Assembly: GCA_003508835.1 (NCBI GenBank)
Contig: PUFA01000203.1
Location: forward strand, 712,501-776,500
Length of the DNA stretch: 64,000 nucleotides
DNA from: Eonycteris spelaea
Lineage: Eukaryota > Chordata > Mammalia > Chiroptera > Pteropodidae
Direction of reading: 5' to 3'
Part shown: positions 34,201 to 46,200 of the stretch, one piece after another
Position numbering within the stretch: position 1 is the stretch's first letter
How the letters are laid out: every line of letters begins with the position of its first letter
Program-made: the position numbers and the translations under genes
The notes under the pieces: model-generated
The model's input: the letters and a program-made list of their open reading frames with translations, nothing else
Databases searched by the model: none
Told to the model about the DNA's origin: nothing

Positions 34201-37200
34201 GGAGGCTACTGGAAGCGCCACCCTGGCAGGTGAGGGAGACCAACCCGCGTGGCCGGTCAGGGTTCAGTGAGCGTGGACTTTGTCTGGGGTTCAGGGCTGG
34301 CGGGGCGCGGCCTCCTGCTCCAGCGCCGGCTCCTGGCATGGGGGCGGGGCCCAGCAGTCCTGTAGAGACCGGGGTCGGCCCTGGCAGCGTGTGTATCTGC
34401 ACTCTGCCCGCCTGTCACGCGTGTTACGTATCTATGTGCACATACACTGTATGCGCAGTCTGTATGTCCTGTGTATGGCGTGTCGTGTGCATTGCATGTG
34501 TGTGCGAGATGTGTCCATTACGTGTGTGCACGCCGTGTGCATGTGCGTGTGTGTGAAGAAAAAGAACAGGGAAGTCTAACAAAGACCAGTTGGAGCCACG
34601 CGAGGCCGCAGGGCACATGCTTTCTGTTGGCAGCACAGACCTCGCGCCGGGCTGAGTGTGTGCCGCCCTGACTCCACTCACCCTCCGTTCACTCACCGGG
34701 AAACGGGTGCCCGGCCAGGCGCTCAAGGCGACTAGTGAGATGACGCCCGTCAGACGCCCAGGGCAGGGCCTGGCGCATAGTGGGACCTTAATCGTCGTTA
34801 TCAGGACAGGGGTGTTCCAGGCCTGTTCCTCACCCATGCGTTTGTGGGGCGTGAGGTGAGGTCAAGCCACCAGGAACCTCCCGTCGAGGGGGCTGACACC
34901 ACCCAGCTCCAGCCCAAGGCCATACGTGAGACTCAGCCCAGCAGTGCCAGAACTTTGCCTTTTCAGGAGAACCCAGAAACTTGTATTTTCAGTGTGAAAT
35001 TGCCTGCTTTTCAGATTTTAACAACTAATTTTTTAAGACGCACGCACGCCCACTGTGGACCAGCAGAAGGGCCGTGTAGGCTGGTTCCCAGTTTTCACCT
35101 TTGCTGCCGGGAACGTCACCCGACATTGCCCTGCGTGTTGAGTGCCTGCGGGCCGGGACCAGGAGGGTGCTTCTGGCATGTGTTTGCAGAGGGCTGGCTC
35201 GTGCCAGGCACTGCCCGAGGGCATGTGAGAGGTGCCTGAAGCCTCGCCCTCCAGCAGGGCAGGGCCCAGCTCCCCGGAAGATGGCAGGTGGGAGGCCGGG
35301 CACCGGAAACGGAAGATGCCATGACTGACAGAGCCCCACGAGGATGCAGGAAGTAGGAAGTGCGGCTGTGAGAGGCGTGAGGAAGAAAGGACAGGAGGAC
35401 ACGTGCTGTCAGTTTCACAGAAGACACGGCGGAAACCAGCACAGGCGAAGGGGTCTCGGGAGGAGTGGGGACACTCCTGTCGCACTTGTGAAGTTCATTG
35501 AGAGTATTCAGCTATGTCAATTCAAAACGTTTTAAATAAGCCTGGGAAAAGCAAACACTAAACTTAAGTACAAATGTCAAGAGAAACCTAAGTGCATTTC
35601 AAGTTGGTAACTTGGAGAATTCAGAGTGACTTTCAGAGACGGTACTGACCGCACCTGCCATGGGACACAGCCTGGGGACACTGTGAACTTTGCTCAGTCC
35701 GTCCTGGCCAGCATCTTGGTGCGGCGCCCCCGGAGATGACCCAGTGCATGTCTTGCCCTGTGGGCTCAGGGTTCCGGCCGTGGGGGACGGAGGGTGCCCA
35801 CGGGCTTGGGGAGGACGAGGCTTCGGCGTGAGTGTGCGTCTCATCCACGTTTCCTGCCCTGTCCGTCGGCCCAGACGCCATGACAGCGCGGTCGCAGTGA
35901 GCGCCCGGCAGCCAGGGCCCTGGGGAACTGACGGTTCCAGGTCTGGCCGGGGAACAGGCACGGCGAGCCTGGCGCCTCTTGGTGCCAGGAAGCGAGGACG
36001 CACTCAGAGACAGACAGCGACGCGGACAGCGCACCAGCGCGGCACAGCCCCAGGAGCCGGGGACGAGGACGGAGCCCTCGCCGTGCCCGGCCCAGGGCCA
36101 CCGTCCCCTCCGCCCTGCCCCTCCGGGCCCCGCAGCCCCGCGACGGCCTGCAGACATGGAACGCGTTTCCGGTGGCGGTGGCGCTGGCAGCCATGGTGGG
36201 CGTGGGCACCTGGCTGGCGTCCTCGCCTGGGGACCGTAGGGGGCTCTAGGGCGCCAGCCGCGCATGGCGGGTAGGTCAGCGGCTCACCGCGCCTGCCCTC
36301 CTGCCCATGGGGTTCCCGCCTGGGCCCGGCGGCTCCGCGTCCCCTCTGGTGTCTCGTTTCCCCGTGCCTGTCCCTCCTCTCCCGGCTCTACACTCGCTCT
36401 TTCCTCGGCATCTGTCCTCTGATCCAAAAATCAGCCGGTGAGAAACAGTCTCACCTGTCCAGGTTAGAGGGGTGCCAGAGCGAGGGGGAAGAAGGCCCCC
36501 GCTTTTACATTGAACGATGGTTGGTTGTATTTATTACCTGGGTAGGTAGCACCTTCCCACAAGTCGGAACTTAGAAGGTGCAAACGGAAACAGTGGTGTT
36601 GCCAGCCCGCCGTCCCCGGAGGCCGCCGTCCCCTGCGCCCTGCGTCCTTGCTGTGTTCTGTGAGCGAGAGGACGTGTCAGCACAAGACAGCTGCTCCTCC
36701 TCTCCTTTAGCCTCGGCCGCACCGCCGGACCTGGCCTCTCGCGTCTGGGGGCCCAGCCGCCCTCCTCCTCTGGGCTCAGGCCGGTGTCCCCGCGTTGACT
36801 CCCTGGGGCCTGTCCCCATCGTCGCCTATCGTGAGCACCGCCGCCCTGCCCAGCGTTCACGTGGTAGATGCTGCTCCCGGGCAGCAGTCCACGTAGCGCT
36901 CAGTCCAGACGTGGCCAGGATAGGCGTGGGGACGGCGGTTAGACTGGTGGTTGGGACGACAGTCTTCCCGTCCCTGCGGGGCCCGCTGCAGGGGACGGGC
37001 GCTGGTCTCATGTGCTCCGTGCTCCCTGAGGAGCTGGGGTCCCCATCGTTCCTGGTAGAGCGCAGAGCCGCAGGCTGGCTGCAGGGGTGGAGGGGAACAT
37101 CGCCATGGAACACCAGGTCCCCGTCACCTGTGCTGCCACAGATCGGCGGACTTCTGGGGAGCGCAGGTCCCAACTTTCTAGAAGAGTGCACGTCGCCGGT

Positions 37201-40200
37201 TCCTCGGGCTGGTGCCAAGTGCTTGCGACGCTCCTCGACACTCTGGAGGGATGAAGAGATGGCACTGAGTGCGGCCCCAGCCGCCGCGCCTCCTGTGCGT
37301 CCAGACCCCCGCCGGCTCGCCCGCCATCCCCTCCCACGCGACCGGTGCCTCAGGCCCCTGGCGCTCTCTTCTCTCTGGCGTTCGTCTTCTCTGCTGCTCC
37401 GTCTGCTCCATCTGCTCCGTCAGCCCCGCTGCAGCCTGGGTTAAGACCCACGTGTGTGCACGCATGGGCATGTCTCGTTCTCAGTTTTGTCTCTGTCTCG
37501 ACTCCCAAAGGGCTGTGTGTCCATCCCCCCCTGCTGAGTGGTAGAGATCGTGGCTGCCAGCCAGGGTTCTGGGTGGCGTTACCCGTGGCGTAGACACAGC
37601 TGGTCTCCCACCAGATCGAGTGGGTGACGCGGGGTGGGGTGGCTCGGTGCCCAGGCCGCGGGTCCCTGTGCCCCGCTGACATGTTCTCCGTGTCTTTCCA
37701 GGTTGAGCAGCCTGTCATCGGGAGACTCCGCCCCTGACCGCACACGGCCCTCCCACCAGCGCCAGCCCTTGGACGCCCCTGAGACAGCAGGTAGCCTCCG
37801 GGGACCCACACGCAGGCACGGCACGTAACGTGCCTCGCTTTGTCCTTGTGTCAGGTGCAGAAAGTAGTCTTAGCCCTGTGTGCAGGTGAGGAAGCTGAGG
37901 CACACGGGCTCAGAGACCTGCCCAGGTGCCCCTCGTAGGGGACAGACTCAGGGCCCAGACCCGCTGGGAGTTAACTCCAGAGCTCTTAGGGCAGCAGTCG
38001 CGCCCACCCCCACACATGCCCCCACCCCATGCACGCCTCCCCACCCCCACGCACGCCCCCCCACCCCACGTACTCCGAGCCCCATGCACGCCCCCCCACC
38101 CCACGCACGCCCCCACCCCCACGCACGCCCCCACCCCCACGTACGCCGAGCCCCATGCACGCCCCCCCACCCCACGCACGCCCCCCCACCCCCACGTACG
38201 CCGAGCCCCATGCACGCCCCCCACCCCCACGCACGCCCCCCACCCCCACGTACGCCGAGCCCCATGCACGCCCCCCCACCCCACGCACGCCACCCCCACG
38301 TACGCCGAGCCCCATGCACGCCCCCCACCCCACGCACACCCCTCCACCCCACGCACGCCGAGCCCCACGTGCACCGTCCCACACATGCAGACACAGCGTC
38401 TCAGCCTCCCCTCTCATTCTGCCTTTGTGTGCCTGTGAGCAGCGGTGACCCCTATACTTCCCCTGTCCCCAGGTCTGGCCATTGTGGCTGGTGTGAGCTG
38501 CTCGCTCTGCAGGGTGTCAGCAGGCGCCCACTGGGTGTGATTTGACAGCTGCGGTGTTGGGTGTCAGCCCTGCTCTTTGCACCCAGACAGGCCCGGAGGG
38601 GCTGGCGCGTCCAAAGAGGCCCACCGCTCAGCGCTGCGGGCGACACCCTGTGTGGAGCCCCTGAGGGAGGTGTGGTGCCCCTGCAGTGTGGAGGGACCGG
38701 CCTGGTTTTTCTGGAGGAAGGAACTCGGGGCTCCTGGGTCAGTCCTGGCCTGCTTGCCTGTGCCACCCGGCCACAGTGCCCGCCTGCCCTCTTCTCTCCC
38801 CTGTGCGCAGGGCTCGTTCAGCGCTGCGTCATCATCCAGAAGGACCAGCACGGCTTCGGCTTCACGGTCAGCGGGGACCGCGTGGTCCTGGTGCAGTCGG
38901 TGCGGCCTGGTGAGTCCGGTGCCTGCTGCCCACGGGGGTGCTTGCCGAGCCCACCTCTGGCCTGCACCGTGCCCCAGGGGCCTGGGCAGTCCCGGGGTCA
39001 TGAGCGGGTCGCTCTAGAACTGGGTTCCTGGGGTTTCTGGGAGTGTCCCCACCGTGCTCAGCCACCAGGCAGAATTTCCAGGAACGACACCGTGTCTGTT
39101 TGGCCTGCTGAGACACGTAAAAATAGCAACATAACCTACAGGCCACCGGGCCTCTGCCCGGAGGCCCCCCAGGACCCCCTCACATGGGTCAGGAGCCGTG
39201 GAGGAATCAGGACCCCATCTCCATCACCCCTGCTCTGCACAGGCCACCCCTTCCACAGCTCCCTGCCCAGGCAGGCCCCGCCGGCCCTGCAGACGCTGCA
39301 TCCAGCAGCGAATTCCCCGAAGACCCCGGAGGTGTTGGGCAGTGCGGGAGGAGAGGGCCTTCGGGTCGTCTGTGGCTCGAGGCATAGTCAGTCTTACCAG
39401 TTTGAGAAGCCTCCCCTGAGGAAGTGAGGTTTCAGGAGTAGTTTGAGACGGAAATGAAACCACGTGGGGGGCGGGTGGGGGCCCCCGGGAGCAATCAGCC
39501 AAGTAGCCAACTAGGCACCCCAGGGTGCGGTCCTGCATGCAGCTGGCAGTCATCACTGTCGGTGACCTGGGCTGAGGAAGACAGGAGGGAGATGGGAGTG
39601 GGGAGCTTAAAGCAAGTGTGCCAGAGGGCCGGGTGGCAGTCGGCAGCCGGGGTTGGCCTGGTGAGGTGGAGCATGGCGAGCGTGGCTCGGAGAAGCTTTG
39701 AGGAAAGGCGAGGGAAGAGGCCCGCACTTCCCACGAAGCACAGTGCGGGATGGGAAGGAAGAGACGCCTCCCGTTACCTGGGGAAGATTTGGCATTCGTT
39801 TGTGGAATGGCGAAAAGAGGACGTCCAGTCCATGACCCAGAGGAGGCATGTGGGCTGCAGGCGCCTCGGTAATCATGGCCACCACTGGGGACTCGTCAGA
39901 CCCACGGCGGGGTTCCGGGAAAACGCCCTTGCCCTCTGCTGCCCTGTTCTCGCGAGGCTCCTGGCCGGGAGGTGGGACTGTGCTGGGCCCAGAGGGCTTG
40001 GGGGCCCCTCCAAGGACCCTCAGCCTCCCCACCCCAGGCCTGAGCAGGGTCAGACCACAGAGGGCAGATCGGAAGCGTGGCTCCAGCAAACGCGAGTTTG
40101 GCGAAGTGTACGTGTGAGAGAGAGAGAGAGAAATGGGGAGGAGGAGTCCTTTGGCTTGGCTTGGAAGTCACAGTGTGACAGCAGTTGTTACTGTCTGCTC

Positions 40201-43200
40201 TTCAGAGAGCAGCATGCTCTGTCCGTGCCCATCACCCAGGGGCGGAGACGGCCCAAACCGTCCTGGCCCAGCCCAAGGTCCTGAATGCTTACCAGCCAGG
40301 GGGCCAGGGAGTAGGCTTTGTGGTGACGTCCCTGGTGGGTCTCGTGCTCACTGAAGTCTGGGGACCGCTCCAGCTCCTCCGCTCCGAGGGTGCGGTGTTT
40401 TCTCATCGCTGGGTTGTTAGAGGTCACGTCGTGTGTCTCGTGCACGCAGGCTTTTTGCTCCCCACCTTCAGTTCCGGGTGACAGCCGTGGCCCATGAACG
40501 CACAGTCACGGGCGAGTGGCCTCCAGGCCCCACGTGGAGAAGCCGGAGTATGGCGTAGTCGTGATTTCTCTTGTTCCGACCAGGGACGTCGAGATGTGCT
40601 TCGTGGGGGTTTGGTGTTGGTCAGATGAACACAGCTTACAGACGTGATCGTCATCTTGGGGCAGGATTAGAAAAGGCGTGATGTTCACACTTCTCGTTAA
40701 CGTGTCTCGGCGTCTGTGTTCCGCGTGCTTCCTGTGTGTGGACTAAACGGGGCCCCACGCCATCAGAACTTGTGGCACTGAGAACCCCGGGCCCCAGTGG
40801 GGCGTCCCCAGGGAGGCGCAGGCAGGCTCCGCTCAACGTCTCACCCACCGGAAGGGGGGAAACCGTGAAGGGTCTGAAACAGCCTTGGAACGCAGAGCCA
40901 CTGCCGTCATGTCATCAGTGCCGTGGCCCCCAGGACGCCTCGTGCGGGCCTCCCGGGGCCTGCGAGCCCGTTCGAAAGCTCTGCCTTAACCCCTTCCTCA
41001 GTGCTTTTCTCGGTGGTTCTTTACGTGGACAGTTACGTGGGACACAGTAGACGCGTTCTTCCCGCTGGGTGGTGAGAGAGGCGCATCTGGCCGTGGGACA
41101 CACCCAGGCGCGTCCGCGTGCAGCGCACCCACTGCCGGGCCAGGCGGAGGGAAGAGCGGGCGCGAGGCGGGGGGCCGGCCCCGCGTCAGCTTGCCCTGCG
41201 GCGCGCGGGGTCTCCGTGCGGACCTGAGGGGGCGGCGTGGCAGGGACCCAGGCTCACTCGGCCCGTGGGACAGGTGGCAGCCCCGCTGAGCAGACCCGCC
41301 TCTTGCAGGGGGAGCGGCCGTGAAAGCCGGCGTGAAGGAGGGCGACCGGATCATCAAGGTGAGCAGCCTGTGCGGGTGCCCGGCGCTGTTGCCCGCGTGG
41401 GGCTGGGGTGCGGCCAGGAGGGTGGGCATGGCGGGCGGTGGCCGAGGCAGCCGGTTCCACACTCCAGGCCTTTCTCCACTGGCAAGGAGCCGTACTTCTG
41501 AACAGGTTTTGTTATTCCCATTGCACGGCTGACCAAAAGAGAGTGAAGCCGAAGGTGCTGGGTTCCCCAGGTCCTGGGTTGGTGCGCCAGCCGGCACGCG
41601 GCGCTGGCTCTGGGTCCAGCTGTCACCGGCCCTGTCGATGCAGCTCACTCTTCTGCAGTGCAGAGTCCCAGAGCCGTTAGGAATTGCGGGGTGAGGACAG
41701 CCCTCAGCCCAGGGCGAGGAAGCCCGGGGTCAGCCCGCAGTACCGGCTGGTGGCTGGAAGAGCAGATGCCCAAAACGAGTGAATGACGCACACAGAGTCG
41801 CAGACTCACAGGCTAGCTGGGAAGACGGGCCACGGGGCCGGCACGGATAGGCGCAAGTGCTCCGTGTGGCTTTGAGAAGGTGACCAGAGGCGGCTGGAGG
41901 ACGTTGGACGGCTCCCCACAGGCATGGCGTTTGGACCTTGTGCAGGGCCCAGGTTCCAAGCCCCATTGCTCAGCATCGTTCGTCCCCAACAGGTAAACGG
42001 CACCATGGTGACCAACAGCTCGCACCTGGAGGTGGTGAAGCTCATCAAATGTGAGTTGGCGGAGAGCTGACCCCTAACAAAGTGGGGAGCAGAGGGCCAG
42101 GCGGTGGGGCTGTCGCCCTGGGCTCCCTCAGCCGTGGCAGCAGCCGCGGCGCGTCCTGAACCTCGAGGGGCTGCCACGCGTCCGGCCGCAGCCCTGCCGG
42201 CCTCTCGCCGGCACCCGCTTTCGCCCCGTCTCGGCGCTCCCGGTTACACCGCCGAGAGCAGGCCTCGCCCACGTGCTGGCCACTCCTCTGTGTTCTGTTT
42301 GGGGAACAAAACAAAAACATCGTTTGCCGTTGGGGGTGAAACAGAAGCAACGCACAAGGAGTCGAGGGCGTGGGGGTTTGGGGGGAGGCTGGCACCCGAG
42401 CCCCTGCGGTGGGCCGGCAGCAGCGCAGGAGGGGGCGACAGGCGGGCGTGGGCTGGTGGGGGCGCCCCCCAGAGCGTTCCCCGGCAGCTGCGGGTGGAAT
42501 GTAGCTGGGTCTGTGCATGGACAGGGAGACGAGCAGGACTTAGAGGGTGGGGCCACTGCACATGAGGGACGTCGCCTGCAGAATGGCAGGCGGGGTGAAG
42601 GGGGACGGGAAGGGACCCTCCTTTCGGCTTGGTCACTGCTGTACAGAACGCCACCAAGCAGGCCGTCTGTCTGTCCCCTAGCCGGTGCCTACGTTGCACT
42701 CACTCTCCTGGGCTCCTCACCCTCGGCCGGTGTCTCCGGGCCCCAGCAGGATGCAGCCCGAGCTCCCCGGGTCCCGCCTGCAGCGCCCCCGCCGCCGCCC
42801 CCGCCGCCGCCGCCCCCTCCAGAGCGCGTCACAGGGCCCAGACCGCTGCAAGTAAGGTTCTCCTGCTCCCGCCCTCGCCCTGCTGTCCTTCGAATGCCCC
42901 CCACACCAGGGCGAGAGCCGGGTAGGCCGAGGGCACGCTGTAAGCAGAGACAAGCGAGACGTGTCCTCCTTCCATGGAGACGCACAGGAGGTTTGCCGGA
43001 CCACAGCGTGTGCCCTGAGTGTGTGGACGACTCCGAGGAGGCCCTCTGAGGGGCGCCTCCCATGGGGGAGGGTGACCATGGGGTGCACACCCCCAGGCAG
43101 GGATGGGGCATCTGCAAACACTGTTGCTGGTCGTTAAAGGGGTACGGACCTCAGGGAGTGGAGAGAGGCTTCCTGGAGGAACAGATGTGGAGCTACTTCT

Positions 43201-46200
43201 AGAGGGGGGTCGGGAAGGGACAGAAACAAGTAGGGAGACACCGAGGACCAGGGACAGCAGTGGGAGGGGTTAGAGGAGGTGGAGATGCAGACGGAAGGAG
43301 GGAGCGGGATCTTCCCCTCGGACGGAGGACGGAGCCAGCGAGTCCCAGTGGCTGGAGAGCGGTGCGATGCCCCGGCGGGCAGCTCGGGCAGGGTTGGCGG
43401 AAGACGCACGTTCGCGGAGGCCCAGCCCCCCACCCGCACCCCCACTCCTTGCCCAGTGGCCACAGGTGGAGGAAAGGCCGCTGAGCTGTCACCACTGCTT
43501 TGTCCTTCATTCTCAGGATCCCGAATTCCAGAAGCACGCCGCCCAGATCCTTAGGGACATGCTGCGGCAGGAGGAGAGGGAGTTACAGGTAAGGTCGCCA
43601 CCGAGGACAGGCCGCCCGCCTTAGGGGAGCGGTGCCTGCCCTGAGCCGTCTGCAGTGTGCGTGCCTGGCTTTGCAGGCCACGTCCTGCTAACGCAAAACC
43701 TTAAACAGTAAAGCCCAGGAGCACTAAGAACTGTCGCAGGCCAGCAGAAGCTGGTGGAGCAGAGCCTGACGGGCAGAGCAGACAGTGGACACGTAGCAGG
43801 ACGCGTGTGGGGAGGCAGGTTGTGCGAGATGAGGGAGCACGAGGACAGGAGAATCGGCGTCGGTCGGAACTGATCTTGCTGGTTTGGGGGAAGGGTGGGT
43901 GAGGGGGAAGGAAAGTGGGGGCGCAGGTGAATGCTGGCCCAGAGGCGGACGGGACGCAGAGAAGCGGCCGGGCCTGGCATGGAACCCGGCACAGGGTAAC
44001 GTCGCTCGGCAGAGCGGAGCGGAGGAAGTCAGGGTGGTGGCGGGACACGTCTCAGAGTCGGGTCAGTGGAACTTCTCAGCAGGGGACAGGAGTGAAAGGT
44101 GGCGCCAGGTTTGAGCACCCGGCTAGACGGAGACGCCATCAGCGGAGTGAGACTCGGGGGACTGCGCCGAAGGTCCCCTGTGACCGCCCGGTGAAAGGCC
44201 TCCGAGCACCGGCGGGGCAGGGCTAGAACAGACGAGCGAGTCCGCAGCGCAGAGCTGGCGTCCAGGGACCTGGGCGGTGGCGCAGGGAGGAGCCGGGGGC
44301 AGAGCCCACGGTGCCAGTCCCTGGTCCTGCCGTAGTTACTGCTTCGTGCTGCTTCGAGGAGGGGGCTGCCTCCTCTCTGCGCGGAGCACCCTTTAGGCAG
44401 GAAGACTCGGGGGGCCAGGAAGGGATGCCGTGTGAGACCATGGGGACCTAGGGTCCCCTTGAGCGATGGGGAGGCAGCCTCCTGCTTGGGAACGCATGGC
44501 CGTGAAAGCAGGGGATCGGAGCGAGGGGCTCCCCCTGACAGGACACTCAGCACTTGTAGGTGGAGGCGGGCAGCCGGGGAGGGTGAAGGCTGAAGGTGGG
44601 GCTGGCGTCCCAAAGTGGAGGGAGGTTGAGAAGGCTCTCGGCAGACACCTGCCAAGGGGTCAAGGGATGGGGGTGGGGCGTTGCTGCCAGAGGGTGCTGG
44701 GTGGCTTGGAGAACACGCACCCCAAGTCTGTAGTTATCCCGAGCAGCGTTCTGCAGTGGGGCGTGTGAGCTGCCCCACGCTCAGCCCGTAACTGCGCTCC
44801 AGGCACCACGCCCTGCTGGGCACTTTGCCGTATGAGCCTGCTCAGACCCCACGGCCACCCCAGGAGGCTGGTGCTGTTGCCCCCACGTGACCTGAGGCCC
44901 GTAGGGTCAGCAGGTTGTCCCCAGCCCAGCTTAGGCCCAGAACAGGGCTGGTGACCTCCCAACCCGCACCTCTGCCCTCGCCCCAGACGGTCCTCGGCAT
45001 GTGCAGGGGTCTCTGGCACTTCTCCGTGTGCTGGCCTGGACAGGCACCGAAGGGTCAGGGGAGACCTGGGTGGGGGGGCTCGTGGCCATGTCCCTTCTCA
45101 ATTGCCTCCCGCATCCGCTTCTCACCATTTATACCTTGTTTTGCTCCTAAATGGGGGTGAAATAATGTACTCCTACTGGGAGGTGGAGACCCCATCCCTC
45201 CCCGTGGTCAGAGGTCACCTGACGGCCCCCCACCTGCCCCCAGCGCATCTGCGAGGCGCAGAGCCAGAGCCCCGGCAGCCAGCGGGAGGAGCAGATCGAG
45301 GGCGCGCGGCGGCGGGTCGCCCAGCTGCAGCAGAAGATCCAGCAGGGGACCGGCGGGCTGGTGAGTGGCGGTGGGCGCAGCCCTGGGAGCGCAGGGCGAG
45401 GCTTCTGGAGTCGGGCAGGCCCTGGGCCGAGCTGGTGGGCGCTTCGTGTTTTACCAAGAGGCGGGTCAGTGCCACGAGGCCGAGCCCTGCTGCTGGGCGC
45501 CGGGCACTGGCCGCCGCCTGCATAGGACTTGGCTCTCGCCCCCTGGCCCCCGCCCGGTGCTCGCCTCCCTGTGTCCGCCTGGCAGCTCCTCCACCACCTG
45601 CCCCTGAAGAGACGCAGGTTCTCCCTGGAGCCCGCTGAGGGGGCGTGCCCAGCCATCGAGGGGTCCAGAGCAGCAGCCACGCACACATTGTGGGGGGCCC
45701 CAAGGCGGGGGCAGCCCTCCGTCCCATCCGGGCGCTGACTCTCAGCTGTGTCACTCATGTCCTGCAGGCCTTAGTTCTTCTCACGGGAAGTCACTTCCTA
45801 CGCGCTTTAACGTCTCCGCAAATCGTGTTTGCCAAAAGGAATCATCCGAGGATGATTCTCTTTGTTTTTAGAGCATCTAGGTCAAAAAAGTCTGGGACTC
45901 AGACTTCAGTTCTGTTTTCTGAAGGAGTTTTCAGTGTCACGTGGTTGGTCTCGGCAGTGACTTAACCCCTGGGGAGGTGGCACTCTCCCTCATACGGGGG
46001 GCACGGCAGGGCTGCTGTCAGGGCTGGGGTGTGCCCGCCCACAGGACTGCGCATGCCACCACGGCTGTGCCTGTCACCGCGGCCGTGCGTGTTGCCGTGG
46101 CTGTCACCGCGGCCGTCACCACAGCCGTGCCGTGCTCTGTCGGGTGGAAGCCCAGATGCTCCGCCAGGCGTCCGCTGGGTCGCCGGGCGTGTGTCCACCG

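Larger units (their letters stand above)
19276..37701. other. ARHGEF11: ARHGEF11 intron 1 (18.4 kb)
   Basis: No exon of a second gene is recognised. It holds a TTTTG/GTTT repeat (19461-19494), MIR copies (22040, 29790, 30390, 30565, 32000, 33830, 34670), probable L2 pieces (25600-26560, 33450), a CpG-rich antisense L1 (27640-28580), a GGGATGAA-type tandem run (29186-29240), a CA-rich microsatellite (32325-32366) and a degenerate TGTGTATG tract (34390-34555). A CpG-dense patch lies at 35.8-36.3 kb. As first intron it is the natural place for enhancers, but none can be proven from one sequence. Confidence 0.7.
37791..38810. other. ARHGEF11: ARHGEF11 intron 2
   Basis: 1.0 kb, of which about 40% is a C-rich minisatellite (38001-38398). 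A MIR antisense scrap lies near 37855-37960. No other feature is seen. Confidence 0.8.

Noticed and set aside
38001..38398. CRISPR-like regular repeats
   Set aside because: Unequal spacing, no unique spacers and a mammalian intron context; it is a minisatellite.
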